Below are positions 12,093 to 24,066 of a stretch of 64,000 nucleotides of DNA, piece by piece. This DNA is from Isoetes taiwanensis (taxonomy: Eukaryota > Streptophyta > Lycopodiopsida > Isoetales > Isoetaceae): contig JAJEKV010000033.1 in the NCBI GenBank assembly GCA_021234155.1, positions 2,709,454-2,773,453 on the forward strand. The letters run 5' to 3'. The translations under genes and the position numbers were made by a program. Every line of letters starts with the position of its first letter. Within the stretch, counting starts at the first letter, position 1. The notes beneath the pieces are model-generated. The model saw nothing but the letters and a program-made list of their open reading frames with translations. It made no database searches and was not told where the DNA came from.

Positions 12093-13720
12093 GGAAAAAA
12101 AAAACAAATTCAAATTGTTTGGATGCTCTCTATGCTGGAGTGGGACATCTGAAGCAGGGCTTCGATTTCAAACAATGGCCTCCACAAGAGCTCAGTAGTG
12201 GTGGCCCACCTCCGTATAAATTTACATCAAACAAACTAAAATTTTAGATGCTCCTCTGAACATTCAAAGCTAGCCTGCGAAGGCCTCCACCTCTGAGCCT
12301 ATGATATAAAGGGTACTAATGGCCTTTTACATCCCTTTTGGATCTTGCCGGTACAGCCCATATTGTTCGGTGTCATCTCATGCGTCTCCAGCAAAGCAAA
12401 GAAGAATCCTCGTCACCTTTTCACCTTGGCGGGGCCACAGGGCCAGTTGACCGGCAGAGTGAGTGATTGGACTCATCGCCATAGGTCGTCTTACGACCGC
12501 CCAAGAAATTCCGTTGTTAAAAACAATGTGGCTGGACCTAATGCCACCACCAATTCTGTCCAATAGTGTCAGTGTTCCATCTTATTTGCTTATGTGACTG
12601 AAATGGTTATAATAATATAACACACCACAGATCACCATCAATGGTCTAAAACAAATAAAATTAATGTACACAACATTAAAATTTACAATATAGTATTTGG
12701 GTCACGATTGTTTGATCTGGGTTAACTTAGTGCTGTCACGTGGCAGACAATTCCATTGCAAGATGGCAGTCGAGTCTACCATTCCGCATCACTGGTTTCT
12801 AGCCAGTTAACAATCCCATGTTTTCATCCTCTTCCTCTGTTTCCACATTCTCTCTGCCCTAGCAAAGCCCGTGCAAGCAAATCTTATCTTAGCAAAGCTT
12901 GGCAAGCAAATCTTTGCCTGCAAATCTAACAAAGGCCTGTGCAAGTCTAACTATGGCAAAGCCCCTTTCTGCATTGGCAAACCGTGAAGATCGTTGAAGG
13001 AAGGGCAGGCTTGCACCAGGTCATTCGAGCAGGTCGAAGCAGGAAATCGTCTGTAAGTTTTTTCTAGCTAGTTAACAATCATCTCTTTCCATCCTCTGTT
13101 TTCTTTGCCAGTAAACATGATTAGAAAGTCCGTCACAAATGCCAGTCACCCTTAAAACTCAACATGATACGAATCAATGGTATAAAACAAATAAAATTAA
13201 TGTACACAACATTAAGGTGCTGACCCGCTTTTGTAAGATGGTATCTTAGAAACTTTAAAAAACAGTTAATTTTTCCAACGAGCTGGCGTCGGTATAATGT
13301 AGCTGTAACAAGATTCTGATCATAGGCGATATACAACCAGACACGCCAGTGTTTCTGCCCAATGAAATCAAGTTTTATAGATAACCAAATAGAAAATACT
13401 GTTCCAGGAATCGAAGGTTAGTAAGATAGTGCTACTGTAAAATACTGCGTGCCAGAGGTTCACCATTCTACTAAGAGTATCTTTGTTGTACAAAGCAGAC
13501 TTGTTCCCATGTGTATTTCAATCCGGCAACAAAAAAATGTTTCAAATCACCATCCCATAAATGTTGCCCATGCTTTAATACAACCACGATAAGAATACAC
13601 TCAATAGGACAAAGTTCTACAGTGTTCCTCCACTGCCCTTGTCACTATAGTTTAAAAGCTGTTGCCAGCACTTTTCAAGAGCAAAATTTGTGACAGTGAG
13701 ATTTACAAACTGCTGTACTT
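12093..13720. other. Region downstream of SF3B4 with a permuted duplication
   Basis: No gene is supported beyond the 3' flank of the minus-strand SF3B4 gene, which ends at 13721. Two diverged segments are repeated: AAACAAATAAAATTAATGTA at about 12648 and 13184, and a TTTCTAG-CAGTTAACAATC-type block at about 12798 and 13062. Their order is swapped between the two copies. Confidence 0.4.
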
Positions 13721-16065
13721 TTATTGCTGATTCTGGGAAGCAGGTGGTGCACCAGCTGGAAGCGGTGGCGGAGCTCCTGCTGGTGGTGGGCCAGGAGGAG
13801 GTGGAGGTGCCATCATCTGTTGTGCTGATGGAGGCATGCCAGGGGGTGGGCGAGGTGGAGGCGGCATGCCCTGTGGTGGTGGTTGCATTTGGCCTCCTGT
13901 CCATTGTGATGTCATTGTTGGAAAGCCTTGTGGTGGCGGTGGCATGCTAGGTGGCGGCGGAGGACGGTACTGAGGCACCAATCCACCTTGAGCCATGCCA
14001 GGAGGTTGATGAGGTGGCCATGGAGCAGCACCTGGAGGCGCTTGTGGTGGCTGCATTGCAAATTGAGGAGGCTGCATCTGTGGTGGTGGAGGCATCATGG
14101 GAGCACCAGCAAATGGTGGCATTGTGCCATTCATAGCTGCAGGGATTGGCGGTGGCCCTACAAGAGAAGGCGGCCCGCTTGCAAAAAGTGTGTGAGGCCT
14201 GCTTCTTTGGGTAGTTGGATTACTAGCTGCCAACGTCCGTTCTGCAAATGACATGGGCATAAACCTAAGTCGTTAGAAAATACAAAGCCATTTTGTACAA
14301 GCTTGAGCACAAGATAAAAGATGGTGTTTATACAGATAATTGAGATAATTGTCCTACCTGCTTGTGTACCATGTCGTTCACCCTTTGTGTCTTTCTTGTA
14401 AGCATAAGAGACAGTTATTGCTCGATTGCAGAGATATTGATTATGCATAGCCTGAACAAGGCACCACTCTCATATTATAAAGGTCAATATTAGTTATAAT
14501 TCTGAATCCAGAAGCTAGATTATATACTTACTTCAATTGCAGCATCGGAAGCTTCAAATGAATCATAACTTATGAAGCCGAAGCCCCTTGAGTTCCCTGT
14601 CTCTGGGTCTCTCATTATCTAAAAATAAAATAGAAATAACACAAGAATAAGCATTATGATGTATAATGAAAAAAAAAATAATTGAACAGAAGATTGTTGC
14701 TATTCACATATAACCCAAGAGCATTTATAGACAGACTTCTGTTTATGCATTTTGGATGAGTCTAACCATGTAATACTACTATTCCAGAGGGATAAAAATG
14801 GGTACATTGGTCATACTCGTGCAATGACCGACATGCCACCTACCTCAACGATATCAAACTTTCACCACAATACCTGCCAAAGACACAATATCAGACGCAT
14901 GGTGGCAATCATGTCCACACCCATGCATGCATCCATCTTCAATTTTGAATTCTAATCTCTTCTTTACCATACACAAGCATGTGCTTTAAAACCTCATTCA
15001 TACTCTTAAGAAATGACTTGGCAACACAACAACCTCTAGAGTCTTGCATTCATCCTAAATGGGCTCAAGCAATAAAAAAAGGGAAGGAAAATCTAGTAAC
15101 ACATTTAAGTGCACTCATTCATGCAAGCATATTGACAAATAATGAAAATATATTTGTAAGACTGATAACTTAGCACAACTATAATATTTGTACCTTTGGA
15201 TTTGTGACAATGACTCCAAATGCGCTAAATGTGTCATAAAGCAATTTTTCATCCACATCCTGAAACAAAAAAGGAAGACTTTTAAAAAACTACTCAAGAA
15301 ACATTTGACAAATCTGTAGTAGTTTTGCTTACTGGATCGAGATTCCCAACAAACAGATTAGCACCTACATCCAAGCTCTTTTTATCCTGGGATGCCTGTC
15401 ATTATAAATTTGAAAGAAGCACGCCCTTAGATTACCATTTCAAAACAAATTAAAATAGGTTGTTAACTAGTTCAACCTACAAAGTTCACAAAACAACAGA
15501 AACTCAGAATATACCTTGTTCACACGTATTGGCTTCCCATACAGTTTTATCATATTGAGAATCTTGATTGCCTGCAGTACAGAAAAACAAATCACTTGGA
15601 AATGCTCCAAATTATACGATGAACAACAAAACTCAGCACTTACGTAATCTGCATCTTCTTCACTCCGAAACTCCACAAAGCCATAGCCTTGATGCAAATT
15701 AGTCACCCTATCCTTAGGCACGTACACATTGACTGTACTAACAAACTCAGAGGTTTAAATACGCTCAATAATGTCTGAAATGAAAAAAGTTAAGCTTCAA
15801 GAAAATACCGACTGGTCCAGCTTGCACGAAGAGCTCCCAAAGCAGTTCTTCTGAAATCTATTAACATACAGATACCGCTGATCAATAGAGACGTTTTCAT
15901 TTAAATAAACATGCAATATCTCAAGTCCCCCATAAACCCTAAAACCCAAGTAAAGGATACCTGAGGATCAAGATTGCCAACATAGGCTGTTGCATCCTGG
16001 TTTCGTTCAGCGGCATGCTGGCCCAGCAGATTTGCTCCGACGCCAGGGGTAATCCTTGTCGTCAT
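13721..16065 (-). CDS. SF3B4: Splicing factor 3B subunit 4 (SF3B4/SAP49), 9 exons
   Basis: SF3B4 is a nuclear subunit of the SF3b complex of U2 snRNP and contacts pre-mRNA near the branch site. Nine exons join in frame to 376 aa plus TAA: 15961-16065, 15809-15857, 15644-15732, 15515-15571, 15333-15395, 15194-15259, 14532-14618, 14358-14451 and 13721-14241. All introns are GT-AG. RRM1 spans about residues 26-99, with RNP2 AYVGNL and RNP1 [10 protein letters not shown]2 spans about 113-191, with LFVGNL and GFGFISY. Residues 204-376 form the Pro/Met/Gly/Gln-rich tail typical of the family. The length is close to plant SF3B4 proteins of about 360 aa. The ATG at 16063-16065 gives a normal N-terminus. 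Intron 1 holds a telo-box-like AAACCCTAAA at 15934-15943. A repeat insertion begins less than 300 bp upstream of the ATG, so the promoter is short or embedded in repeat DNA. I am very confident of the identity; the exon borders were read by eye. Confidence 0.95.
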
Positions 16066-16239
16066 GGCGCTTCGGCCTTCACGAACGATGTGGCCTTGAA
16101 AAACCTAATTTACCTTTGCAATTGTTTCCGCCACCCAAAATCCTTTATCCGGCAACTAAAACTCTTCCCGTCAAGCCTTAATTGCACAAATACGATCTCC
16201 ACATATGAAACATACACCATGGTCCCTACAGCAGTTGCT

Positions 16240-16350
16240 TTTGCAGTTTCAATTTTTGGGTTGCCCCTAGGGCGGCAAAACCCTTGTTTATGTGGGTTTT
16301 TGGCATATCCTAGGTATATGCTAGAATATCCCTAGGATATGCTGGTGACT
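16240..16350 (-). repeat. Repeat with GC hairpin, inverted relative to 40.5 kb
   Basis: This block carries the GGGTTGCCCCTAGGG hairpin motif followed by GTGGGTTTTTGGCATATCC and CATATCC/GGATAT palindromes. The same order of motifs (CATATACC-AGCATATCC, then TCACATGG, then the GC hairpin) is found in reverse complement at 40515-40605. These are two copies of one interspersed element in opposite orientation. The family is not recognised. Confidence 0.55.
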
Positions 16351-16356
16351 GCTCCA

Positions 16357-16786
16357 AACCTCCTATTTCCTGTAAACTCTCGGTCAGCTGGTAAAGAACT
16401 CCACGTCTCATTTCTTGAAGCCAACCGGGTAACTGGTAATGCAGGAAGGTAACGGTAATGGTTGGGAAGGCCAGGGTTATGCATACCAGAGCAGGAGCTG
16501 GGGCAGATGAGTCTGGTGATAGAAGGCAGCGGATTTGGCATATGCAACTCTGTTCTTGCGGATTTAAGGGAAAGCTTTTCACAAAATTTGGAGCAGAGCA
16601 TTTTCGTATCCCTCTTCTGCAATCCGGCATTCCAGATTCCTTTGTTTCTTCACCGATTCTGGCAGGTAAGCTTCTTGGTGATCAAATTTCCTTTAAATTT
16701 CCTTTTTCTTTGCAAAACTATAGCTAAGGAGGTACAATGTTGCATGTTTGGTTAATCTCATTTTTTTTTCCAAACCACATTTGCCA
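16357..16786 (+). repeat. About 430-bp repeat, inverted copy of 35466-35893
   Basis: This sequence matches the reverse complement of 35466-35893 over about 430 bp with few differences. The two copies even share the same open reading frames (for example at 16458-16727 here). The frames are not convincingly coding: they resemble no family and overlap in several phases. The unit begins about 290 bp upstream of the SF3B4 start codon. It contains a splice-like GGCAG-GTAAGC near 16665. Confidence 0.85.
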
Positions 16787-16787
16787 A

Positions 16788-16950
16788 CAACAAGACTCCC
16801 TAAAGTAAGCTAACAGGCATCCAATTGCCAACAACAAGACTCCCTAAAGCTAACAGACATCCAAATGGCACTATTTGCCAACAACAAGACTCCCTAAAGT
16901 AAGCTAACAGACATCCAAATGGCACGGTCGCGCCATTTGGAACAAACAAA
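16788..16950 (+). repeat. Tandem units ending in GGCGCCATTTGG-type motifs
   Basis: Three units of about 50-65 bp repeat the string GCCAACAACAAGACTCCCTA followed by AAG(TAAG)CTAACAG-CATCCAA. The same units occur in reverse complement at 36290-36425, there alternating with GGCGCCATGGCGCC palindromes. Together with the adjacent 430-bp repeat this shows that 16.36-16.95 kb and 35.4-36.5 kb derive from the same repeat family. Confidence 0.75.
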
Positions 16951-17894
16951 CAAAAAACAATGCAAGTAGATGACATACCTGTGCCTTGCCCTTGCGAGGT
17001 GCTAGCCGCTGTCTCCACAGCCTGAGGAGCTCTAGAATTGTCGATTTCCATTTTGAGCGCCTTGATTTTTGCCCGGAAACTGGTGTGTTGCTCGAAGAGG
17101 TAAGGCGGCGAACTGTAGGGAAATGGCGCTGGAAAACACTGAAAAAAGAGGCCAAAAAAGGGTTGCTCGAGGCGCTAAGCACTAGGCGCTGGGCGCTGGC
17201 GGCTAAGATCGAGGCGCTGAGAGCTGGAATCAAAAGCGACAAAAGCAAATGAGGTCCTCCAGGAACAATGAGGCGTAACTAACTTTGGCCGTTGGTTGTC
17301 TGCTGTACCACAGGCGGCCAACTAGGGGCTCGGGAGGTCCAGCGCCTATGCCCATGCCATGCCATGACCGCCCATGCGCCCCATGCGTGGCGGTCCAGGC
17401 GCCCATGCCCGCCCAAATTTGAACTTTCAAATTCGAATATTTCCCGCCCTTCCGCCCACCCGCCCAAATTTGAACATAAAATTTGAAAATCCTACTGCTA
17501 ATTTGAAATTTGATCACAATTGCAAATTTGAATCGCCCGCCTTTTAAAATAGTACTTTGCATTTAAAGCTTGTCTTTGTCACCGCTCTCCTCTTAAAGCT
17601 TAATTATAGTACGACGCAGACGCTGCACGCATTCGACGCTGAACTGGGCCTTCGCTTAGCCGAATAGCCGCCGCCGATAAGGCTGCCTTTTCTCAAAGCA
17701 CTTAGGCGTAACTTTGGTAAGCCGCTTACGCGTTGCCGTCAGCGCTTCGCACTCACGTAAATCCTGTGTGATTCTTACGCTTCGGGCGCTCGGTTCTCAG
17801 CGAGTCCCAGCTATTCAAGGCGCGGTGTGAATTCATATCGCGAGATCTTGCTTTTTTTCTTGTTCCATCTACTGCTCCAGTACAACATACCACT
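16951..17894. other. GC-rich upstream region of the DUF7869-like element
   Basis: No gene is supported. The stretch 17300-17480 is unusually GC-rich, with repeated GCCCATGCC and CCCGCCCAAATTTGAA strings. The stretch 17600-17830 is also GC-rich. It lies directly upstream of the inferred first exon of the element gene at 17895, so it may be that element's promoter region. No TATA box is obvious. Confidence 0.35.
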
Positions 17895-18129
17895 ATGGAT
17901 CTATCTAATATCAAGTAAGTCCACTATTTCTGGTAGGAATTATGTTCTATTGCTGCCATGTATATAGCATGTTCAAATGCTGAAATTCATACTGCTTGGA
18001 CACTAAGAACCTTGGTTTCAATTGCAAAGTTGGCATGTTATGCATGCCTGCTCTTATTGACACATATACAGCAATGGGAGCAAGAATGCATAACATAGGC
18101 ACCTCGTGTAGATTTTGTGATGGAGCTTA

Positions 18130-18460
18130 GCCAAATCGCGCCATGGCGCTATTAACCTGGAATGGTGCACTTGAATCAAATGGCGCCAGTGCGCCATTTT
18201 GTTCCAAATACACCACTAAAATGGTGTATTGGTCTAAATGCGCCATGGCGCCATTTGGTCAAAATGGTGCACTTGATCAAAATGGTGTAAATTTGGAGCC
18301 AAATGGCCATGGCGCCACTTGGTCGAAATGGTGCACTTGGATCTGTTCCAAATTCACACCTAATGGCGCCATGGCGCCATTTGATCCAAGTGTTCACTAT
18401 TTCGACCAAGTGGCACCATGGCGCCATTTGGCTCCAAATTTATACCAAAATTTTTGTACT
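18130..18460. repeat. Foldback repeat of GGCGCCATGGCGCCATTTGG units
   Basis: The intron of the transposon gene holds at least seven variants of ATGGCGCCAT. Two arms, 18279-18343 and 18383-18450, are inverted copies of each other with a few mismatches and a 39-nt spacer. The motif is itself palindromic, so the structure folds at two scales. The same unit is found at 36280-36540. Confidence 0.8.
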
Positions 18461-18716
18461 AAATGGCGCCAGTTTTGCTTGTTTATTGCTTGTTTTACGT
18501 CTATTTCATATGTTCTAAAAAGTGTCACCTTGCCTGATTGAAACAGGTTCAATTTTCCCCTGCACAACCTATTCGTCGGAAGGACAATTATTGCCCGTGG
18601 CCATATTGTGAATAGAACCACTCTGCATGGCAAGGAAATAGATCCTTCAAATGTAGCAATTGACCTGCGAAGGAGCAGATAACATTGGTGAAGCAGTAGG
18701 CACATTCATTCAGTGG

Positions 18717-19278
18717 CAATGTTGTTAAAAAACCCGTTTTTTATTTTTAACGTACCTCTATAAAAATCCTCACGTTTTTTAAAGGATTTTTATGATTTGG
18801 TATGGCCAAAAATAAAAAATAAAAAAATTGCACATTCTTTGCACTGCTTTATTGGACATATTTGCTACTGTTAAAATGCACATTCTTGCTACAAGTTATA
18901 AGACGTAGCATGCCAACAAGTAAATCAGAAGCTTATGCTGCTATTAGAAACTATTATGTTCAAGTACAAAGATATCATAGATGTTTTGCCATGCAACTCT
19001 TAAGAAAGTTTAGAAAAAACATTATTATAGAGGTTAAAAAGTATAAGAATTTTATATATACGGGTAAATAAGTTCAAGAATATCATATATTTGGATAAAA
19101 AAAATCACAGTCTAAGGATTTTTAAGGATTTTTAAAGATTTTTAAGGATTTTAAAGATTTTTAACGTATTTATATAAAATACGTTTTTAAAGATTTTTTT
19201 CAAAAATTTTAAAAATCTTCAAAAAATCTTTAAAAACGTTTTTTAAACGTACGGATTTTGACGTACTTAACAACATTG
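18717..19278. mobile_element. hAT-type MITE (562 bp) with 8-bp target duplication
   Basis: The element starts CAATGTTGTTAA and ends with its exact inverse, TTAACAACATTG. It is flanked on both sides by the same 8 bp, TTCAGTGG (18709-18716 and 19279-19286). The termini fit the hAT consensus YARNG, and hAT elements make 8-bp target duplications. The interior is AT-rich with many AAGGATTTTTAAAGATTTTT-like direct repeats and inverted arms, and has no coding capacity, so it is non-autonomous. It interrupts the DUF7869-like gene and is therefore younger than that element's insertion. Confidence 0.9.
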
Positions 19279-22200
19279 TTCAGTGGCCTAAGAGGGATGT
19301 AAAACATGTTGAGTGCCCCTCAAGTGAAGATACGTCTTCAACATCCCTCAATTTGCCCTCTTCAGAAGAGGATTCATCTAGTAGTCCACCATCTGTCAGT
19401 AGCCCGCCGGACATCAGTTTCACTGCTCACTGTGGTGAACTAAGCAACACAGCAACAAATGAAGAAGACGAGATAGTAGAGGAGCCTGAAGATAGACGGA
19501 TAGTAGAGTTGTTTAAGCCTGAAGATGAGACAGTCTACTACTCCAGAACAGATCTACTTGGTTTGCCATGCTACATTCTTCACTCCTACATTGGATCTAA
19601 ATATTCGGAGGCGAATATAGCCTTTAGTGATCCTCAGGATGCTATAGACGATGAGTTCTTGGGTGTATCAAAGGTCGGGCTTTCAGTGGGTAACATAATA
19701 GATCCGACGGGGAACCAAAATATAAGGTCATGTCATGCTTGTGCTGAGAGGCCTCGAGCTAACAGTCTAATATCCTGGGAGACCCGAGATGTTTTGCTTC
19801 GTGATGGTAGGACAGTTTCACAACATTTACAAGCTCGAGCTGCTCTCGAACAGGATGACTTAGAAGTTGAGTGCTTGGAAGCTGATGTTGAGAAGCAATT
19901 CAAGAGGAAAAGGAAATATACATATGTGAAGAGGGTCGGGAGGGAACCAAAGGGGGATAGCAAGGAGGAGAGGATGTGTGCTTCCAAGTCAGTCAAGAGT
20001 GCTCTAAAATCAACATACTGCAAAGATGAATGTGTCCAAAAACTGAGCCGAGAGCAAGTATGTGCCTTAAGAAAAGAATTTTATTCTCAATCAGGCAGTG
20101 CCAGGATTACGCTTGTTTTTGATGTGTTGAGTGTAACTTATACAGGGCAGTCGGAGGCGAAAGTAGTGGTCTCTGGAGTGGAGTGCTGTCAATTCGCATG
20201 GCGCGTGGCTTTAGGAGTTGCTTAGTCTACGTTTTATAGTTGGAGGAAGAGGTTCAAGTTAGGTGGAAAACGGGTGGAGCATGGTAATACAAGCTCTAAG
20301 AAGCCTAGATCTGTGACACTAGCTACAGAAAGTGTGCTTGATACCTTCATTAGTGAGAATGCGGAGAGCATTCCACATAGAAGCAAAAAAGGAAAGGATG
20401 ATATGAGGGAGAATATTTGCAAACTTCCTTCCATCCTTAATAAGAAGAGCATACATAAGGAAACGGGTGCCGTGGTGGAAGAATTGACAGGAAAGAGTGT
20501 AACCCTGCCCTCTTTTTACAATATTTGGAAGAAAGAGTTTCCAGACGTCAGCATAGCAAAAAATACAGCATTCTCCAAGTGTAACATATGTGTAGTCATC
20601 AAACAGAAATTGGAAAGAACAAAAGATACAAGGGAGAGGCGCAACCTTTCAATTCAACGGCGGGCACATATGTTGGAACAACGTTCCTGTAGGAGTCAAT
20701 ATTGGCATTGGCGTGCATTATCACATCGTTCACCAGAAAGTCACATTTGCATAATACATTAAGATGGATCAGGTCAAAACACTCACACCAAGAAGTCACC
20801 ATCTCGCAAAGGCTGTTTGGATAGGAGATCGCTTGAAGAGCAGCTTGACAGGAGCATTGACACATGGTCATGGTGGACGGGCTTATGGTCATTTCTCTCT
20901 TGATCTTTGGAAAGATGACTCAAACTTTCATGTTGGATCACTTTCTAGGATCCTACACTATCTTGAGTTGCCGGACGAAGACAAGTGTGGTGATCTGTGT
21001 GGAAGCAGAACTACAGATTGCAAATTGATGCAAGCCCTAAAAGACACTCGACCACTGCAGCATAAGCTAGCGCAGACACAAGAGATGATGCCTTCATCTT
21101 CTAGTGCCTACTTAGAAGGCTTCAATCCTCTTCCTCGAAATCTCTACTTACAGTTGGATAATGCATTGGGTCAAAATAAAAATAGATATATGTTCTCCTA
21201 CCTCTCTTATTTGACATGGCTTAAGGTATTCAATGAGATTCAGGTTGGCGTCATGATGGTTGGGCACACTCATGACGATATTGATGCATTGTTTGGAAAC
21301 TTTTCGACGTTAATGAGTTCATCGGATGCTCTAACTTTGCCTGAGTTGCTTTACTTGTTTAGCAAGTGCAATGCAAAGTCTCCTGTTCCATATTTTGTGG
21401 ATGAAGTTCCAGATTGGAAAGGCTTTGTCAAGGGATATATCCCTGATAAAGGCCAACGTCTAATAGGTCATACCGACCCATTGCTATTCCGATTTAAAAT
21501 GGATGGGAAATGGCCCATTATGCAATATAAGATGCGGCCAACCCATAAAGAGTGGATTCCAGAAAAAGGAATAAGAATGTGGAAGGAGGATGAAAATGGT
21601 GAGCCAACGTTATCAACAGGGGTGCCTAAAAATATCCCTCCAAGGAAGACATTGAAAGATCTCCCTGGCCTGGCAGACAGCATCAGCAAGTACATAGCAT
21701 TATGGAATTCCTTTTGTAAAAATCAAGAAGGTAGTATGTTTGCACGACAGTACAAAGCAACTATGGATTACTGGAACGAGATTCTTTTGTGTTTGGAAGA
21801 TATATCTCCAGGACGACCTCAAAATGATAACTTTTGGTTGCGTACAAGGCAAGAACCTCTACAAGCTGCCTTTACTCCAGAGGTCGATGAAGCCGCTGTG
21901 CTTGTAAGACCTTTGCCTACATATTGTGGGCCAGCAGATGGGCGTCCAGTGTTACCTATGGATGAGTTCGATCCTCATGCACATGTTACGAAAGGTATGT
22001 TCGTTTTAGTCCGACCTGGAGACGATGAAACTCCAACGTGGTTGGGCTTTACAGAAGAAGATGTCATCCTAGATCCAAAGTCTACCAATTATGGTCACAT
22101 TTATGTATCATGGTGGATGCCTGTTGGTCGTGACTATACAGGTTGCTTAACTAAACGTTGGCGACCCAATCCATCAGATCCATCAAGGTATGAGAAGTTA

Positions 22201-22332
22201 GATGCCATACACTATGCATGGGATGCAAATGGCAAAAGACCGAAGACTGTTCAGATTCCAAAATACATTGTTGACATGTGGGGGGACATAGCATTAGCTA
22301 AAAGCTCTCAATCTCAGTCATGTTCTCGATAA

Positions 22333-22832
22333 TCATGTATGTAATTTCTCTTGCTATAATACTTAAGCATTTTGGACAATTAATACTCAGTCGATACATC
22401 AAATAATATTCATTATGCTTATACTACATCCTTATATCTTTTATAATAGGTGTTTAATACACATCATTACATCTGATGCACACATTATTGATGGCATACA
22501 TATAATTTAGATGCACATATTATTGATAGCATTATAGAGTCGATGATTCACTCATCTTCAATCCCTGCTAACGTGATCGCATTCAGCTCGTAGGCATGGC
22601 GCTCAGGAAGCCAAAGAAGATGGATCACAACACGAGTAAGGCCGGGGCAATGACACTTACGACCTCTAGCTTTGGATTCCAAGTAAGGATCCAGCTTAAC
22701 ACCTTTATGTATGCACCCAACAAGATCATTGTAGCTCATGGAGGAAGTAATGGTCTCAAACTGAAGATCATGCAGACTATAAGCCATGGGAGATGAATGA
22801 CTTCTACCACCGAATGGAGCTGCTTTTATAGT
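22333..22832. other. Spacer between the two element genes
   Basis: This is the 3' flank of the DUF7869-like gene. It is AT-rich with a duplicated string (TGCACA-ATTATTGAT) near 22477 and 22510. A minus-strand open frame at 22548-22886 ends in an acidic peptide, but I recognise no domain and do not support it as a gene. Confidence 0.4.
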
Positions 22833-22935
22833 CGTTGTAGAATTATTGGTATAATACTTTATCATTATTGGTATTATACTCAACATTATTGGTATTATAC
22901 TTCAACATTATTGGTATTATACTTCAACATTATTG
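22833..22935. repeat. Minisatellite of about 22 bp
   Basis: About four to five tandem copies of ATTATTGGTATTATACTTCAAC with small length changes. Confidence 0.8.
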
Positions 22936-22954
22936 GATTCGTAGCTATAAATTC

Positions 22955-23465
22955 TTTCACCTTGCTTTCACTTCTCACCTTTGTTCCGTGTTTTCACCTT
23001 GCTTTCACTTCTCACCTTGCTTTCACTTCTCGTGTTCTCACCTTGCTTTCACTTCTCACCTTGTGTTCCGTGTTCTTTGCTAATTGATCTCGATCCTTGC
23101 TTCTTGCTCCTTGATCCTCCTTGTTCCTTTATCTTCTTGGTCTTTGATCTTCCTTGTTCCTTGCTACTTGATCTTGATCCTTGTTCTTTGCTACTTCATC
23201 TTCGTGCTCCTTCATGCTAGTAACTTGATCTTGTTCCTTGCTCTTGATCTTGCTACTTGATCTTGTTCCTTGCTTCCTTGCTCCTTGATCTTCCTTATTC
23301 CTTGACCTTCTTGCTCCTTGATCTTCCTTGTTCCTTGCTTCTTGCTACTTGATCTTGATCCTTGTTCCTTGCTACTTGATCTTCATGCTCCTTGCTACTT
23401 GGTCTTGTTCCTTGCTTCTTGCTCCTTGTTCCTTGCTCTGCTCCATGTTCCTTGCTCCGTCGGTG
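22955..23465. repeat. Long pyrimidine-rich low-complexity array
   Basis: The array has two layers. From 22955 to 23075 there are repeats of CACCTTGCTTTCACTTCT. From 23075 to 23465 there are irregular copies of CTTGATCTTGCTCCTTGTTC. Strand asymmetry is extreme: the plus strand is almost purely C/T with few purines. It ends just before the ATG of the next possible gene. Confidence 0.85.
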
Positions 23466-23485
23466 ATCCTTGCTTGCTTTTGCAA

Positions 23486-24055
23486 ATGATTGGACCCAAT
23501 CTTCCCTGGGCTACTCCAGAAGCCCTGCAAGCATGCCCCAAGAATTCTGTGCGGCCTGATCAAGATGAGCTATTTGACCATTTCTTGGAGTGGAGGTTGC
23601 GCCACAGTCCCACCAAGGATTCTGGAGCGATTTGATTGTGGTCATGAGCCACTGATAGAAATTAATCCATCTGAATGTTATAGGAGACTTGCAATGAGGG
23701 CAATTCTTGAACCCCCTCCTCATCTGGACGAGATGCTACAACACTTGAGGCCTCTTCTTCGTGCTGGTTATTTAGCACACTCTCTGGATCAATACATATC
23801 AGAGTTCATTCATGAAATTTGTAAGGGACAGATGTATGCCTTATTAGGACGTACTACAACGAGTACAACAACTTTGTGGAGTTGGTTCCGCTTTTCTTCC
23901 GTGAGTATCATCATGTGGAATTACTTTTTGCAATGACTAGGTACCCCATATGGGGGGAAGAATCAGGTTGGGATATGCGTGAGCTCTGGGTTCCTAACCC
24001 AGCTGCGTGGGTTAGACCTCGCAGGGGAAGGGAAAGGGGAAGGAGAAGGGGTTAG
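23486..24055 (+). pseudogene. Unrecognised gene with Arg/Gly-rich C-terminus, two frameshifts
   Basis: I do not recognise this protein. An ATG at 23486 opens a frame rich in charged and aromatic residues that shifts phase near 23620 and returns to the original phase near 23850. It then runs to TAG at 24053-24055. Pieced together it would be about 190 aa. The last part has many aromatic and acidic residues (FFREYHH, WGEESGWDMRELW) and ends in a basic tail, PRRGRERGRRRG, which suggests nucleic-acid binding. The start follows directly on the C/T-rich array. It is on the same strand as the DUF7869-like gene and 1.15 kb downstream, so it may be a second protein of the same element. A host gene fragment is the alternative. 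That the sequence stays protein-like across two compensating shifts is the main evidence. Confidence 0.45.
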
Positions 24056-24066
24056 GAACCTAGGGG

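Larger units (their letters stand above)
17895..22332 (+). pseudogene. Decayed DUF7869-like transposon protein gene
   Basis: This appears to be a transposon-encoded protein of the DUF7869-like type, a presumed RNase-H/DDE-fold family common in repeat-rich plant and protist genomes. Exon 1 is 17895-17914 (ATG, donor GTAAGT). The acceptor is at 18546, and the coding frame then continues. It encodes an ARG-N-TLHGK and GTF-QWP region resembling the Tnp1/En-Spm-like domain of plant transposases, then an acidic linker, a basic block, a Cys pair (CNIC), MDQVKT, DNALGQNKNRYMFSY and VGHTHDDIDALFGNFS, and ends at a stop at 22330-22332. Breaks are visible: a frameshift near 18668, a MITE insertion at 18717-19286, an in-frame TAG at 20223-20225 and a frameshift near 20760. 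Removing the MITE and one target copy restores the reading frame across it. The last 522 codons are uninterrupted, so decay is moderate. The family assignment rests on remembered motifs and was not tested by search. Confidence 0.7.

Noticed and set aside
13928-14251. Plus-strand open frames of 61-107 codons opposite the SF3B4 last exon
   Set aside because: They are the antisense shadow of the Pro/Met/Gly-rich tail and contain only Trp/Arg- or Val/Ala-rich runs produced by its codons.
16458-16755. Overlapping frames in the 430-bp repeat, conserved at 35496-35789
   Set aside because: Conservation reflects recent copying of the repeat. Two phases and both strands are equally open, so there is no sign of coding selection.
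22955-23480. Leu/Ser/Pro/Cys-rich frames that look like membrane peptides
   Set aside because: They are translations of a C/T-rich low-complexity array in all three phases.
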